Source of the DNA: Candidatus Iainarchaeum sp.
GTDB taxonomy: Archaea; Micrarchaeota; Micrarchaeia; Anstonellales; Bilamarchaeaceae
Assembly: GCA_028714395.1 (NCBI GenBank)
Contig: JAQTMJ010000015.1
Coordinates: forward strand, 1,871-10,262
Reading direction: 5' to 3'
DNA: 8,392 nt
This document shows positions 1 through 6,927 of the stretch, in pieces. The first letter of the stretch is position 1, and each line of letters begins with the position of its first letter. Position numbers and translations under genes: made by a program. Under the pieces are notes generated by a model that saw only the letters and a list, made by a program, of their open reading frames with translations, was not told the DNA's origin and ran no database searches.

Positions 1-3000
1 TGCCGCCTCATGCCCCCGCTTTCAAAATCTACCACGGTGGACAGCAACGAGACCGGCGGCATAGGCACCATAACCGAAAGCAAAGGCGAGGGCTGCTACG
101 CGCTCGTAGTGAATTGCACCAGGGTCCAGTCCAAAGTTTCGCAGCCCGCCTATTTCTGCGTGGACCGCACGCCCCCCACCATAACCCAGGGCCAGCGCTA
201 CCAAATAAAGGGTAGGGTTTACAACCCGGATGACGGGGAAGTGGTTAACTCAAGCACCTTTGTGCTCAACATGAGCGCCAGCGACAACAAGAAATACACC
301 TTCATAGCCTCGTGCAGGGTTGAATTGTGGAACGGAACCGGCCCGGAAAAATTCATGGGCAACCTGAGCTTCGCGCCCACCACATCCGGGAGATCCCAGT
401 ACTGTGAAATATCCGTGAAGCTCGCCAACGGGACCTACCGCTACCGCGTGTTTGCCCTGGATTCAGCGGAAAATTATGCGGGAACGCTTTACCGCACGGT
501 GGTCGTGAACGGCAATCCCACCGGCTGCGACGACTGCGAGAACGTGAACAGCTTCGACCCAAGCACCATACTGCTCACCCAGCAGTCCGGATTATACGAT
601 ATAAAGGCGATGCTTTATTTCGACAACACTTCGAGCGGCGTGAGGCAGCCGGTCCCAGGGGCGCCCCTGCTGGTGTGGATAAGGAGTTCCACCTACAGCT
701 ACCTCACCAAGGTCGTAACCGATGAGAATGGCGTTGCCCATTTCGATTACTCGGGCTGGAGGGAAGCACCCCACGAATACAGCTTCCTGTACTGCTGCTT
801 CTACGAGGACTGCGGCTTCGAATTCTGCATCAACGCCTCCGGGGTTGATGATGCGTACAGGGAAGCCAACGGCATATACAGTGTAGATACGGTTCCGACC
901 ATGCCGAATCAGCCAGAGATAAGCATGGACAAGCATTACCTGCTTCCCTCGGTGAAGAAAATAGACATCTCGCCGGACAAGCAGGATTTGTACACCCAGC
1001 TCCAGCAGACCCTTTGCGTGCCCATATTCATCCTCTTCGGCCTGCTCATGGGCGCCCTTTACTACACAGGAAGGAACCCGTTCGGATTCATAGACTTGTC
1101 CCCGCTCAGGGTGGGGAGGCACATAAAATACAGTCCCAGGGGGATGCAGACCGGGTTCAAGCTCAGCACCCAGACTTTGCAGGGAGTTGCCAGCCGGGTG
1201 GGAACCACGGCAGTGAGCGCCAAAGGCGGTTTCAAGGGTTTCGTGAAGCAGACGCTGAAGCAGGAAACCGCGCCGTTCAGGAACCTAAAGAACCTTGTCG
1301 CACCAGGCAAGGATGCGAAAAATGTGGGTTTGGCCACCAGGCTGACCATGACTCTCTTCGGAGGCGACATAAGTGCGAAAGGCGCGGCCAAAAGGGCAAA
1401 TGCTGCGCAGCCCGCCAAGCCCCCCGATCGGCGGGGTTCCGATACGGGCCGGTCAACTTCCGCACAGCCTGCAAAAGGATCAACACCAAACAAATCATCT
1501 TCCACGAGTTCGACACCGGCCGTAAAAGTAGCGTCTGCAGGAAGCGACAAATCACCTCCCACGAAGGAACAATCAGCTGCGAGCCCTAAATCAACTGATG
1601 CCGCAGCTCAGAATAAGACACCCAAACCTGCAGAAACCGCAAGCCCCAAAGCCGGTACCGCAATGCGGTTGATAACGGACAATGCGCTCTCCAGGATGTT
1701 GGGAATAAACATGGCGGGCGGCGGAGGGTGGATAGGGGCGCTGGGCTTCTTCGGAATGCGCTGGGCCGCAGTTGCATCACTGGCAAATCTCTCTTACAAT
1801 GCCTTCTCTTCAACCACTGAAAAGAAAACAGTGGCTTCAGGCAAGGAAGACGAGGTGAAGGCAGAGCTCAAACCCCGCTTCAGCAAAGAGGAACTCAAGA
1901 AATTTGCAACACTCACTAAAAACGGCCAATCCACGACCATTAGCGACGGCAAGAAGACCTATGTTGCTTCCCTGGAACTAAGGACGGAAAACGGGAAAGA
2001 GGTCCGTTACATAACCGTGAAAGAGGCGGTCAAACCTTCGAGGCAGATATTCAGCTTCGTGGCCGCCCTTACCGGCGTTTTCCACCTCCTTGACATAAAG
2101 ACCGGCATGCAGGCAGCGGCATTGGCGAGGCGATCCGAGGCCATGGCGAATGAAGAACAGAATGAGTTCAAAAAAGAGAAATCCCGTTCGCCCCCCAGAG
2201 GCCCTCTGGCCGTGCTTGATGAATTGAAGGAAAAGTCCAATCCCGCCGTTGCCGAGCTGGCAGAAAAAATGATACGGCAGAAGATTTACATGGAGGGCAT
2301 TTCAGCGGGCAGGGGGTTCCTCGCGTCGCTCTCAACCAGCGCGATAGGATTCCTCATCGGAACCCCGGCGGCCACGCCCATCGCGAAGCGCTTCATTTAC
2401 GATGAGAGCATGTCTGTCGAGCGGGCTATGCACATAATCCAGGACGACGTGGACAAAAAAGTTAGGGATGAAAAGAAGAAAATCATAATAATCAACGACG
2501 TCCCGGAAAGGGGCCTTTACGTGGGCATGGTAAACCCGGATTTCATAGAAGACCTCAAACACCGCCTCGATTCTCCAGACCAGGGGAAGGCCATGCGGCA
2601 ATTCTTCAAGGAAAGGGGAATAACCTACGAAGGGCGCTTCTTCCAGGCGCTTGAGGTAATTACAAAAGGAATGGGCGCAGAACTGCCTGCCCTCGCGCAG
2701 CGCGTCAATCTCGCCTACATGAACAACCAGGTGCCTCAGGACAATCCGCAATTCCAACCCCGCCTTGCAGCCATAGCTGTTTCCCTGGATTCATCCAAAG
2801 TGAGTCAAGACCTAAAAAAAGCAGTCAAGGACATCTCAGCTGAAAATATTTCCAAGCCAGAGCAGCTCGGCCTAAAGAACAAATATGAGACTGAACTTGC
2901 AGCAGTGCTGCTGGAAATCAGCAAATTGAGCTCGCTCACTCCAGCTCAGGCGGCTTTCTATCAAGACAGGCTCCAAGACGCGCTGCGCAAAACCGGGCTT

Positions 3001-4713
3001 TCGCGCAACGAGCCGCTTTTGGCCTTGGGCAAGGAACTGGAAGGCATCGCAGCATCGTTCTCAAATATGGCGCCGAAAGAGCTGTCTATGAAGGCCTTTG
3101 AATCCATGGTCGGCGGAATTTTCAAAAAGAACGAACGGCAGGTAAGCAACCTAAACTTCGAGGCTGTTATGAAAGACATAGCGACTTATTACACCGAAGC
3201 CGCAGCCCTATTGAGCGATGTAAAGGATCCAAAGCAAGTCGTTGATTCACTTAAGCAGGCTAACTCCAGTCCAGAGCTTGCGAACGCCATTAGTTCGGAG
3301 CTTGCGAACGTCCTTAATGATATAGCATCCGGTCGGATATCCACACAAGAGAAGCTCAAACCCAGTCTTGGACTCCTCAAAAACGAGGATGAGCAGCAAT
3401 TGGCAAAGGCGCTGCTTAGAGCGGTTCAAGCAGTTCAATCAAAAGATCCAGCTACCGTGGAATCCAGCCGCACTGACTTTGTGGATGCGGTGGTTAAGTT
3501 GAAAATCCGGCAGAGTGAAACTTTTTCCAGGATAGACTCTGCAACCGGAGTTTCTGAAGAAGACAAGAATTTCATGAAAAGCGCAGTTTTGGCAATGAGG
3601 CACTATTCAGAGCGCGAGCCGGATTTCACCCAGGAAAATATCAAGCTGGTAGAAAGCGGGGCAGTGGGTGGAGGGGAAGTGCGCCGCGAAACCCTCAAGT
3701 ACGACCACTATGTTGATGCCTATGGCCAGCTCAACACCATCGCAAGCGAGTACTTCGCCTCCGAAACCAGGCGGGCGATGGACAAATTCATTGAGGACCA
3801 CGAGAAAGACCGCGTGCTGCAGGAGGCGGATCGCGCTATTGAACAGGGCACGCAACCCAAGCTAGTTTATGGAACGGATGTTTCCAGCTACCCCACTAAA
3901 TCATACGATAATACTGGCAAACGCAGTGAAAATGCCGCAGCTATCAGCATCTCGGCGAAGGGTCTGGTGAGCATAACAGAAAATGGCACGACGCATAAGT
4001 TCGACTCTGCAAATGAAAAAGACCTTTACATGCTTGCTGCGAATGAAAAGGATCTTTACATGCTTGCGCACGCCTACCTGTCGCCCCAACTGCAGCAAGA
4101 GGGCATTTTCGCCGAACCCCCTCAAAATGTTCTGGCTAAAGAAGTCAGCATGATGAAATCCGAACCCAATTATATCAGGCACATAATTGATGATATGCTT
4201 CCTTCGCATGGCTATAGCGTAACCGTGCCCGCGATTGGCAGTAACACTGGGGGTGAAGTCGTTTTCAGCAAGGGTGGCGCCACCATAACCGTAAACAATA
4301 AGCCAGTAAAAATCTCGACATGGGAGGACATATTTAAACTGAATGAGGGATACAAAACTGTCTTCTCAGCCGCGGTCCACACATGCATCGAAGGGCGCAT
4401 TCCAACTAAGGAGGATCTGGAAGCCGATAAAACAAGCAAGGATCCAAAATCTGACTATTATGAGGACTTTGCTCGGAACCCGAAGGATTTCTATAAGATG
4501 GCGCAGCATTATGTAAACTATGCGCTGACGCCTTCAGAATCCAAATCCGCATCGCATGCCAAGCCCAAAGCTCCTCAGCCGCCGTTCTCTGTTTCTGCAG
4601 CACGCGACGCAATAAACGATTCCCGTTACGAGTCATTCGAGTATAACCTTTTGAACCGAGCCAAATTCGAATTGGAAATCGCAAACATTAAGCCGCTAGG
4701 CAAGGGGCAATAG
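1..4713 (+). CDS. Giant membrane-anchored protein with secreted Ig-like N-terminus, 5' partial
   Basis: Family not recognised. The frame is open to base 1, and the first ATG (base 10; residues numbered from it) is followed by no signal peptide although exported domains come next, so the true start lies upstream. Residues about 50-168 look like an Ig-like domain (DRTPPTI opening, ALDSAENYAG near its end). Residues about 195-275 resemble a second beta-sandwich (PVPGAPLLVW, TDENGVAHFDYS). This part holds nine N-X-S/T sequons and 12 cysteines up to C336. A clear membrane helix spans about 335-352, followed by a basic stretch (positive-inside). Residues about 466-550 are a Pro/Ala/Ser/Lys-rich linker. 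Weaker hydrophobic stretches lie at about 567-599, 679-696 and 763-792. The remaining 775 residues are soluble-looking, mostly helical, with one cysteine (C1459). If all three weak segments cross the membrane the C-terminus would be outside; the cysteine pattern argues it is inside. A surface-anchored scaffold or secretion-related role is possible but unproven. Confidence 0.85.
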   Translation, partial: CRLMPPLSKSTTVDSNETGGIGTITESKGEGCYALVVNCTRVQSKVSQPAYFCVDRTPPTITQGQRYQIKGRVYNPDDGEVVNSSTFVLNMSASDNKKYTFIASCRVELWNGTGPEKFMGNLSFAPTTSGRSQYCEISVKLANGTYRYRVFALDSAENYAGTLYRTVVVNGNPTGCDDCENVNSFDPSTILLTQQSGLYDIKAMLYFDNTSSGVRQPVPGAPLLVWIRSSTYSYLTKVVTDENGVAHFDYSGWREAPHEYSFLYCCFYEDCGFEFCINASGVDDAYREANGIYSVDTVPTMPNQPEISMDKHYLLPSVKKIDISPDKQDLYTQLQQTLCVPIFILFGLLMGALYYTGRNPFGFIDLSPLRVGRHIKYSPRGMQTGFKLSTQTLQGVASRVGTTAVSAKGGFKGFVKQTLKQETAPFRNLKNLVAPGKDAKNVGLATRLTMTLFGGDISAKGAAKRANAAQPAKPPDRRGSDTGRSTSAQPAKGSTPNKSSSTSSTPAVKVASAGSDKSPPTKEQSAASPKSTDAAAQNKTPKPAETASPKAGTAMRLITDNALSRMLGINMAGGGGWIGALGFFGMRWAAVASLANLSYNAFSSTTEKKTVASGKEDEVKAELKPRFSKEELKKFATLTKNGQSTTISDGKKTYVASLELRTENGKEVRYITVKEAVKPSRQIFSFVAALTGVFHLLDIKTGMQAAALARRSEAMANEEQNEFKKEKSRSPPRGPLAVLDELKEKSNPAVAELAEKMIRQKIYMEGISAGRGFLASLSTSAIGFLIGTPAATPIAKRFIYDESMSVERAMHIIQDDVDKKVRDEKKKIIIINDVPERGLYVGMVNPDFIEDLKHRLDSPDQGKAMRQFFKERGITYEGRFFQALEVITKGMGAELPALAQRVNLAYMNNQVPQDNPQFQPRLAAIAVSLDSSKVSQDLKKAVKDISAENISKPEQLGLKNKYETELAAVLLEISKLSSLTPAQAAFYQDRLQDALRKTGLSRNEPLLALGKELEGIAASFSNMAPKELSMKAFESMVGGIFKKNERQVSNLNFEAVMKDIATYYTEAAALLSDVKDPKQVVDSLKQANSSPELANAISSELANVLNDIASGRISTQEKLKPSLGLLKNEDEQQLAKALLRAVQAVQSKDPATVESSRTDFVDAVVKLKIRQSETFSRIDSATGVSEEDKNFMKSAVLAMRHYSEREPDFTQENIKLVESGAVGGGEVRRETLKYDHYVDAYGQLNTIASEYFASETRRAMDKFIEDHEKDRVLQEADRAIEQGTQPKLVYGTDVSSYPTKSYDNTGKRSENAAAISISAKGLVSITENGTTHKFDSANEKDLYMLAANEKDLYMLAHAYLSPQLQQEGIFAEPPQNVLAKEVSMMKSEPNYIRHIIDDMLPSHGYSVTVPAIGSNTGGEVVFSKGGATITVNNKPVKISTWEDIFKLNEGYKTVFSAAVHTCIEGRIPTKEDLEADKTSKDPKSDYYEDFARNPKDFYKMAQHYVNYALTPSESKSASHAKPKAPQPPFSVSAARDAINDSRYESFEYNLLNRAKFELEIANIKPLGKGQ
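4009..4068 (+). repeat. 30-bp tandem duplication inside the giant gene
   Basis: Two adjacent 30-base units (4009-4038 and 4039-4068) both encode ANEKDLYMLA (residues 1334-1343 and 1344-1353). They differ at four bases, all at third codon positions (gca/gcg, aaa/aag, gac/gat, gct/gcg), so the peptide copies are identical. The length is a multiple of three and keeps the frame. Confidence 0.95.
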
Positions 4714-4724
4714 CAGGGATTTCC

Positions 4725-5048
4725 ATGGGTTTGCTAGACCTTTTGACAGGCAAGGAAGGCGGAGAAAAGGGATGGAAAGCCAAATGCCCCAACTGCGGGA
4801 AGGAAATAACCCTGGACGTGGAGCGCTGCCCGTACTGCGGCGTGCACGTAAAGAGCATGTTCAGGAAGAAGTGCCCGAAGTGCGGCGAGCTCAACGAGCT
4901 GGACGTGGAGCGCTGCGTAAAATGCAAATATGATTTCGCGGCCGAGCTCGCGCGCGCCAAGAAAACAATCTATGTGTGCCCCATATGCGGCTACAGGGCG
5001 GATTACTACATGCTCCGATGCCCTGCCTGCAACACGAGGTTCTCGTAA
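4725..5048 (+). CDS. Triple zinc-ribbon protein
   Basis: A 107-residue protein made almost wholly of three zinc ribbons. Each is CxxC-X10-CxxC: C21/C24/C35/C38, C50/C53/C64/C67 and C85/C88/C99/C102, so it should bind three zinc ions. The first two are a recent-looking duplication (CPxCG...LDVERCxxC in both). The third is more diverged (CPICGYRADYYMLRCPAC). A short N-terminal tail (MGLLDLLTGKEGGEKGWK) precedes the ribbons, and no catalytic domain or membrane segment is visible. Such proteins usually act as nucleic-acid or protein adaptors, but nothing here identifies the partner. The ATG lies 11 bases after the stop of the giant membrane-protein gene with no room for a separate promoter, so the two are probably co-transcribed. 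Only a weak Shine-Dalgarno-like aggga precedes the start. Confidence 0.9.
   Translation: MGLLDLLTGKEGGEKGWKAKCPNCGKEITLDVERCPYCGVHVKSMFRKKCPKCGELNELDVERCVKCKYDFAAELARAKKTIYVCPICGYRADYYMLRCPACNTRFS
4812..4916 (+). repeat. Internal duplication of zinc-ribbon units 1 and 2
   Basis: The 18-base string ctggacgtggagcgctgc (LDVERC) occurs exactly at 4812-4829 and 4899-4916. The offset is 87 bases, or 29 codons, the same as the distance between the first cysteines of ribbons 1 and 2 (C21 and C50). It marks a tandem domain duplication with unchanged codons over this part. Confidence 0.9.
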
Positions 5049-5059
5049 TTTCACTATTC

Positions 5060-5067
5060 TTTAAATC
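5060..5067 (+). promoter_or_regulatory. Archaeal TATA box for the GNAT/aTrm56 unit
   Basis: TTTAAATC sits in the 39-base gap after the zinc-ribbon gene, with its centre about 25 bases before the ATG at 5088. That is the usual archaeal TATA-to-transcription-start distance, so the transcript is probably leaderless, starting at or next to the ATG. No Shine-Dalgarno sequence is present. Two out-of-frame ATGs (5078 and 5083) lie between the box and the start and would be excluded from a leaderless message. No obvious purine-rich BRE precedes the box. Confidence 0.65.
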
Positions 5068-5087
5068 CTTTCCCCAGATGATATGCT

Positions 5088-5660
5088 ATGGAAGTTCCCT
5101 TCAAGGAAAAAAACGCGGAGCAGAAGGAGCCAGAAGCGGTGAGGCTCAAGAAACTGGACTTGCTGGACGATTTCGAGAACGTGGAGATAAAGAAGCTGGA
5201 AGCAGGGGACAGGAAGGAAGTGCACCGGATAATGATGAAGACGCTCTGGGAAGCGAGCGAGCAGCAGGTTGCTGATGTCATAAAGGCGGGCTTCAGCTAC
5301 GGTGCCTACGTGGAGCGCATGCTCGTGGGGGCAGGGCTGGCCTGGCAAACCCATTTTGACGAGGAGCGCGGAGCAATGGACAGCGGAGAGCCCAACGCGC
5401 TCTACATGGAGGATGTGGCGCTCCTGCTTGCCTACGAAGGCAAAGGCATAAGGAAAATGCTTATAGATGAGAGGGAAAAGGCAGCAGGCGCAGCCGGCTT
5501 CCATTACGCGATAGCGCTCATAAGCCCGGACTGGAAGGGCGGCGCACTCGAGGAAATGATAAGGGAGCGCGGCAACAAGACTGAGAAGGAATACCTGGGC
5601 ATGGGTTATTCCTTTGCCAGGGGCAAGGACGGAATATTCGCAATAAAAAAGCTGGTTTGA
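5088..5660 (+). CDS. GNAT-family N-acetyltransferase
   Basis: A 190-residue soluble protein with the GNAT fold, expected to transfer an acetyl group from acetyl-CoA to an amine on an unknown substrate. Residues about 33-145 carry the fold: beta-1/alpha-1 (VEIKKLEAGDRKEVHRIM), a central strand (AYVERMLVGAGLAW), beta-4 (ALYMEDVALLL) and the acetyl-CoA pyrophosphate loop AYEGKG (115-120) leading into helix alpha-3 (IRKMLIDERE). The loop keeps the two glycines of the Q/R-x-x-G-x-G/A motif, but the first position is Ala instead of Gln/Arg. A charged, Lys/Glu-rich extension of about 32 residues precedes the fold. The start is supported by the TATA spacing. The stop overlaps the aTrm56 start by one base (TGATG), suggesting co-translation. 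All ten isoleucines are ATA. The substrate cannot be told: ribosomal-protein, tRNA or small-molecule acetylation are all possible. Confidence 0.85.
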   Translation: MEVPFKEKNAEQKEPEAVRLKKLDLLDDFENVEIKKLEAGDRKEVHRIMMKTLWEASEQQVADVIKAGFSYGAYVERMLVGAGLAWQTHFDEERGAMDSGEPNALYMEDVALLLAYEGKGIRKMLIDEREKAAGAAGFHYAIALISPDWKGGALEEMIRERGNKTEKEYLGMGYSFARGKDGIFAIKKLV

Positions 5661-6190
5661 TGCTGGTTGTTCTCAGGCTGGGCCACCGCCTTCCAAGGGA
5701 CGAGCGCATAACCACCCACGTGGCGCTCGTGGCAAGGGCTTTCGGGGCCGGCAGGCTCATCTACGCAGGCCAGCACGATTCCGGCTTCGAGGAGAGCATA
5801 GGGCGCGTGGTCTCTAACTGGGGCGGGGATTTCCAAATTGAATACTCGAAGAATCCGCTGAAAACAGCAAAGGAATACAAAAAATCCGGGTACAAAATCG
5901 CGCATCTCACGATGTACGGGATTCCGCTTCCTGAAAAGGAGGCTGAGCTCAGGAAAATCCTGAACCTGCTGGTGATAGTGGGCGCAGAGCAGGTGCCTGC
6001 GGAATTTTACGAAATAGCGGATTTCAACCTCTCGCTCACCTCCCAGCCGCACAGCGAAGTTGCTGCGCTCGCAATCGCATTGGACAGGATAATGGGCGGC
6101 AAGGAGCTCTCAAGGACCTTTTCCTCGCGCTTTGCGGGAAAGATGGAGATAATACCGAGCGAGAAAGGGAAAAAGGTAAGAAAACCCTGA
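5660..6190 (+). CDS. trm56: tRNA (cytidine(56)-2'-O)-methyltransferase aTrm56
   Basis: A SPOUT-class methyltransferase that uses S-adenosylmethionine to 2'-O-methylate C56 in the T-loop of tRNA, stabilising the D-loop/T-loop contact. Recognition rests on the family signatures: N-terminal VVLRLGHRLPRDERITTH (residues 3-20) followed by VALVARAFGA, the WGGDF segment (54-58), HLTMYGIPLP (82-91), the SAM-knot strand LVIVGAEQVP (104-113), and QPHSEVAALAIALDRIMGG (129-147). At 176 residues it is full length for the family. A short basic tail (SEKGKKVRKP) ends it. I chose the ATG at 5660, inside the TGATG overlap with the GNAT gene, because it places the LRLGHR motif at the family's usual distance from the N-terminus. 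A TTG one codon earlier is possible. No Shine-Dalgarno sequence is seen, so translation probably depends on termination-reinitiation from the GNAT gene. Confidence 0.96.
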   Translation: MLVVLRLGHRLPRDERITTHVALVARAFGAGRLIYAGQHDSGFEESIGRVVSNWGGDFQIEYSKNPLKTAKEYKKSGYKIAHLTMYGIPLPEKEAELRKILNLLVIVGAEQVPAEFYEIADFNLSLTSQPHSEVAALAIALDRIMGGKELSRTFSSRFAGKMEIIPSEKGKKVRKP

Positions 6191-6234
6191 AGCGAAAGAC
6201 CGGAAGAGGCCAAGCCCATGACCATTGCAAAAGG

Positions 6235-6804
6235 CTAAATCCCGACCAGTTTTTTCACGTTGTTCACGAATGCGTTCCTCTCAGTCCATCCCCCTATCCA
6301 GTAGGTGAACAGCGGAACAAGGAGCGAGAGCGAAATGGTGAACGCCGCGACCACCGGAAGGTCGATGTTGGGCACATAGGGGTGCAGCCCAAGCCAGTAA
6401 TCCACGTAATCGTTCAGCAGGAACCAGCCGGTTGCCATGGCAATCGTCTTCTTGTCGAACTGCTTCGCGACCAGAAAAAATTGCAGTATCATGCCGATGT
6501 GCTCCACTCCCAGAAGTATGAGGAATCCCTTGGAATCCAGATATTGGCCGTAGCCCAGCAGCACGTATTCGGTCCATATGCCGTATTTGACCAGCCCCAT
6601 GGCGGTTATGCACCTGAGCAGGTCGTTTTTGAACACGCCCACGAAAAACAGGGTGGCCAGCAGCACGTAGAGCGGGCAATCCGGTATGAACACCCACAGG
6701 AGCGGATTAACCCCGGCCATCTGGTCGTAATAGGTCAGCATCCCGACCAGGAAGCCGAACATGTTCGCCATCACGAGCAGAAGCAGGAAGACGCGGAAAT
6801 TCAT
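6235..6804 (-). CDS. DUF1405-family integral membrane protein
   Basis: A 189-residue multi-pass membrane protein of the DUF1405 family (YpjA-like), whose biochemical role is unknown. Family features: an N-terminal helix (residues 3-22), YYDQM (25-29), WVFIPDCP (37-44) leading into a second helix, VKYGIWTEY (72-80), EHIGMILQFFLVAKQ (101-115), and NDYVDYWLGLHP (131-142), which usually contains the conserved DYxxG-HP. A last helix lies at about 152-171 before a short basic tail. About six membrane segments are likely. The frame runs upstream to an ATG at 6858, but those 18 extra residues (MPDARTTQFPIQLEGYDS) are polar and are encoded within the inverted repeat, so I use the ATG at 6804, just before the first helix. 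A gaaggg nine bases upstream is a plausible weak Shine-Dalgarno. It lies 106 bases after the acyltransferase gene on the same strand and may be transcribed separately. Confidence 0.85.
   Translation of the reverse strand: MNFRVFLLLLVMANMFGFLVGMLTYYDQMAGVNPLLWVFIPDCPLYVLLATLFFVGVFKNDLLRCITAMGLVKYGIWTEYVLLGYGQYLDSKGFLILLGVEHIGMILQFFLVAKQFDKKTIAMATGWFLLNDYVDYWLGLHPYVPNIDLPVVAAFTISLSLLVPLFTYWIGGWTERNAFVNNVKKLVGI
6250..6255 (+). terminator. Possible T-tract terminator for the GNAT/aTrm56 unit
   Basis: A run of six T lies 60 bases after the aTrm56 stop, inside the 3' end of the convergent DUF1405 gene. Archaeal RNA polymerase can terminate at oligo-T without a hairpin, and none is visible here. 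The 44-base gap 6191-6234 between the convergent stops holds nothing else recognisable. Confidence 0.3.
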
Positions 6805-6826
6805 GCTATCGTACCCTTCTAGTTGT

Positions 6827-6866
6827 ATTGGAAATTGCGTCGTGCGCGCATCCGGCAATTTCCAAT
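6827..6866. repeat. Perfect 12-bp inverted repeat upstream of the DUF1405 gene
   Basis: The arms attggaaattgc (6827-6838) and gcaatttccaat (6855-6866) are exact reverse complements around a 16-base spacer that itself contains the palindrome tgcgcgca (6843-6850). It lies at -23 to -62 from the DUF1405 ATG, so its proximal arm covers the place where a TATA box for a leaderless transcript would sit. It could be an operator overlapping the promoter, or a 5' hairpin in a longer message. Confidence 0.7.
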
Positions 6867-6868
6867 GC

Positions 6869-6927
6869 CCAAAAAATTGCTTGCATCTAACATTACCTCA
6901 TCCATCCAAATTATCGCAATTTTTTGG
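6869..6927 (-). terminator. Inverted repeat with T6 tract at the end of the acyltransferase gene
   Basis: The arms ccaaaaaattgc (6869-6880) and gcaattttttgg (6916-6927) are perfect 12-base reverse complements 35 bases apart, enclosing the acyltransferase stop codon. Read on the minus strand, the distal arm supplies TTTTTT (6876 down to 6871) about 35 bases after the stop, which suits an archaeal oligo-T terminator. The hairpin role itself is uncertain because the loop is long and the stem is AT-rich. Confidence 0.45.

Noticed and set aside
592..1122. A 176-codon minus-strand open frame within the giant gene, along with several others (1062-1562, 2332-2757, 3901-4209).
   Set aside because: They run antisense to a gene with clear domain features, show no recognisable motifs, and reflect the third-position bias of the sense gene.
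1428..1446. GC-rich palindromic stretch around ccccgatcggcgggg.
   Set aside because: Short, inside an intact reading frame in the low-complexity linker, with no T-tract or other sign of function.
1014..1589. A 191-codon plus-strand frame overlapping the giant gene, considered as a possible frameshifted continuation.
   Set aside because: The giant frame continues unbroken with a membrane helix and linker through this stretch, while the alternative frame gives a low-complexity basic peptide without motifs.
3274..3310. A 13-base direct repeat gagcttgcgaacg at 3274-3286 and 3298-3310.
   Set aside because: It encodes ELAN twice within a helical region (PELANAISSELANVL). It is short and compatible with chance or a helical repeat, so it is not reported as a separate element.
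6475..6484. A fifth aaaaaattgc, matching one arm of the intergenic repeats.
   Set aside because: It is isolated inside the DUF1405 coding region, where it encodes part of the QFFL helix, and has no partner arm nearby.
6805..6858. An 18-residue N-terminal extension of the DUF1405 protein from the ATG at 6858.
   Set aside because: It is polar, is encoded by the inverted-repeat arms and spacer, and the family normally begins directly before the first helix.
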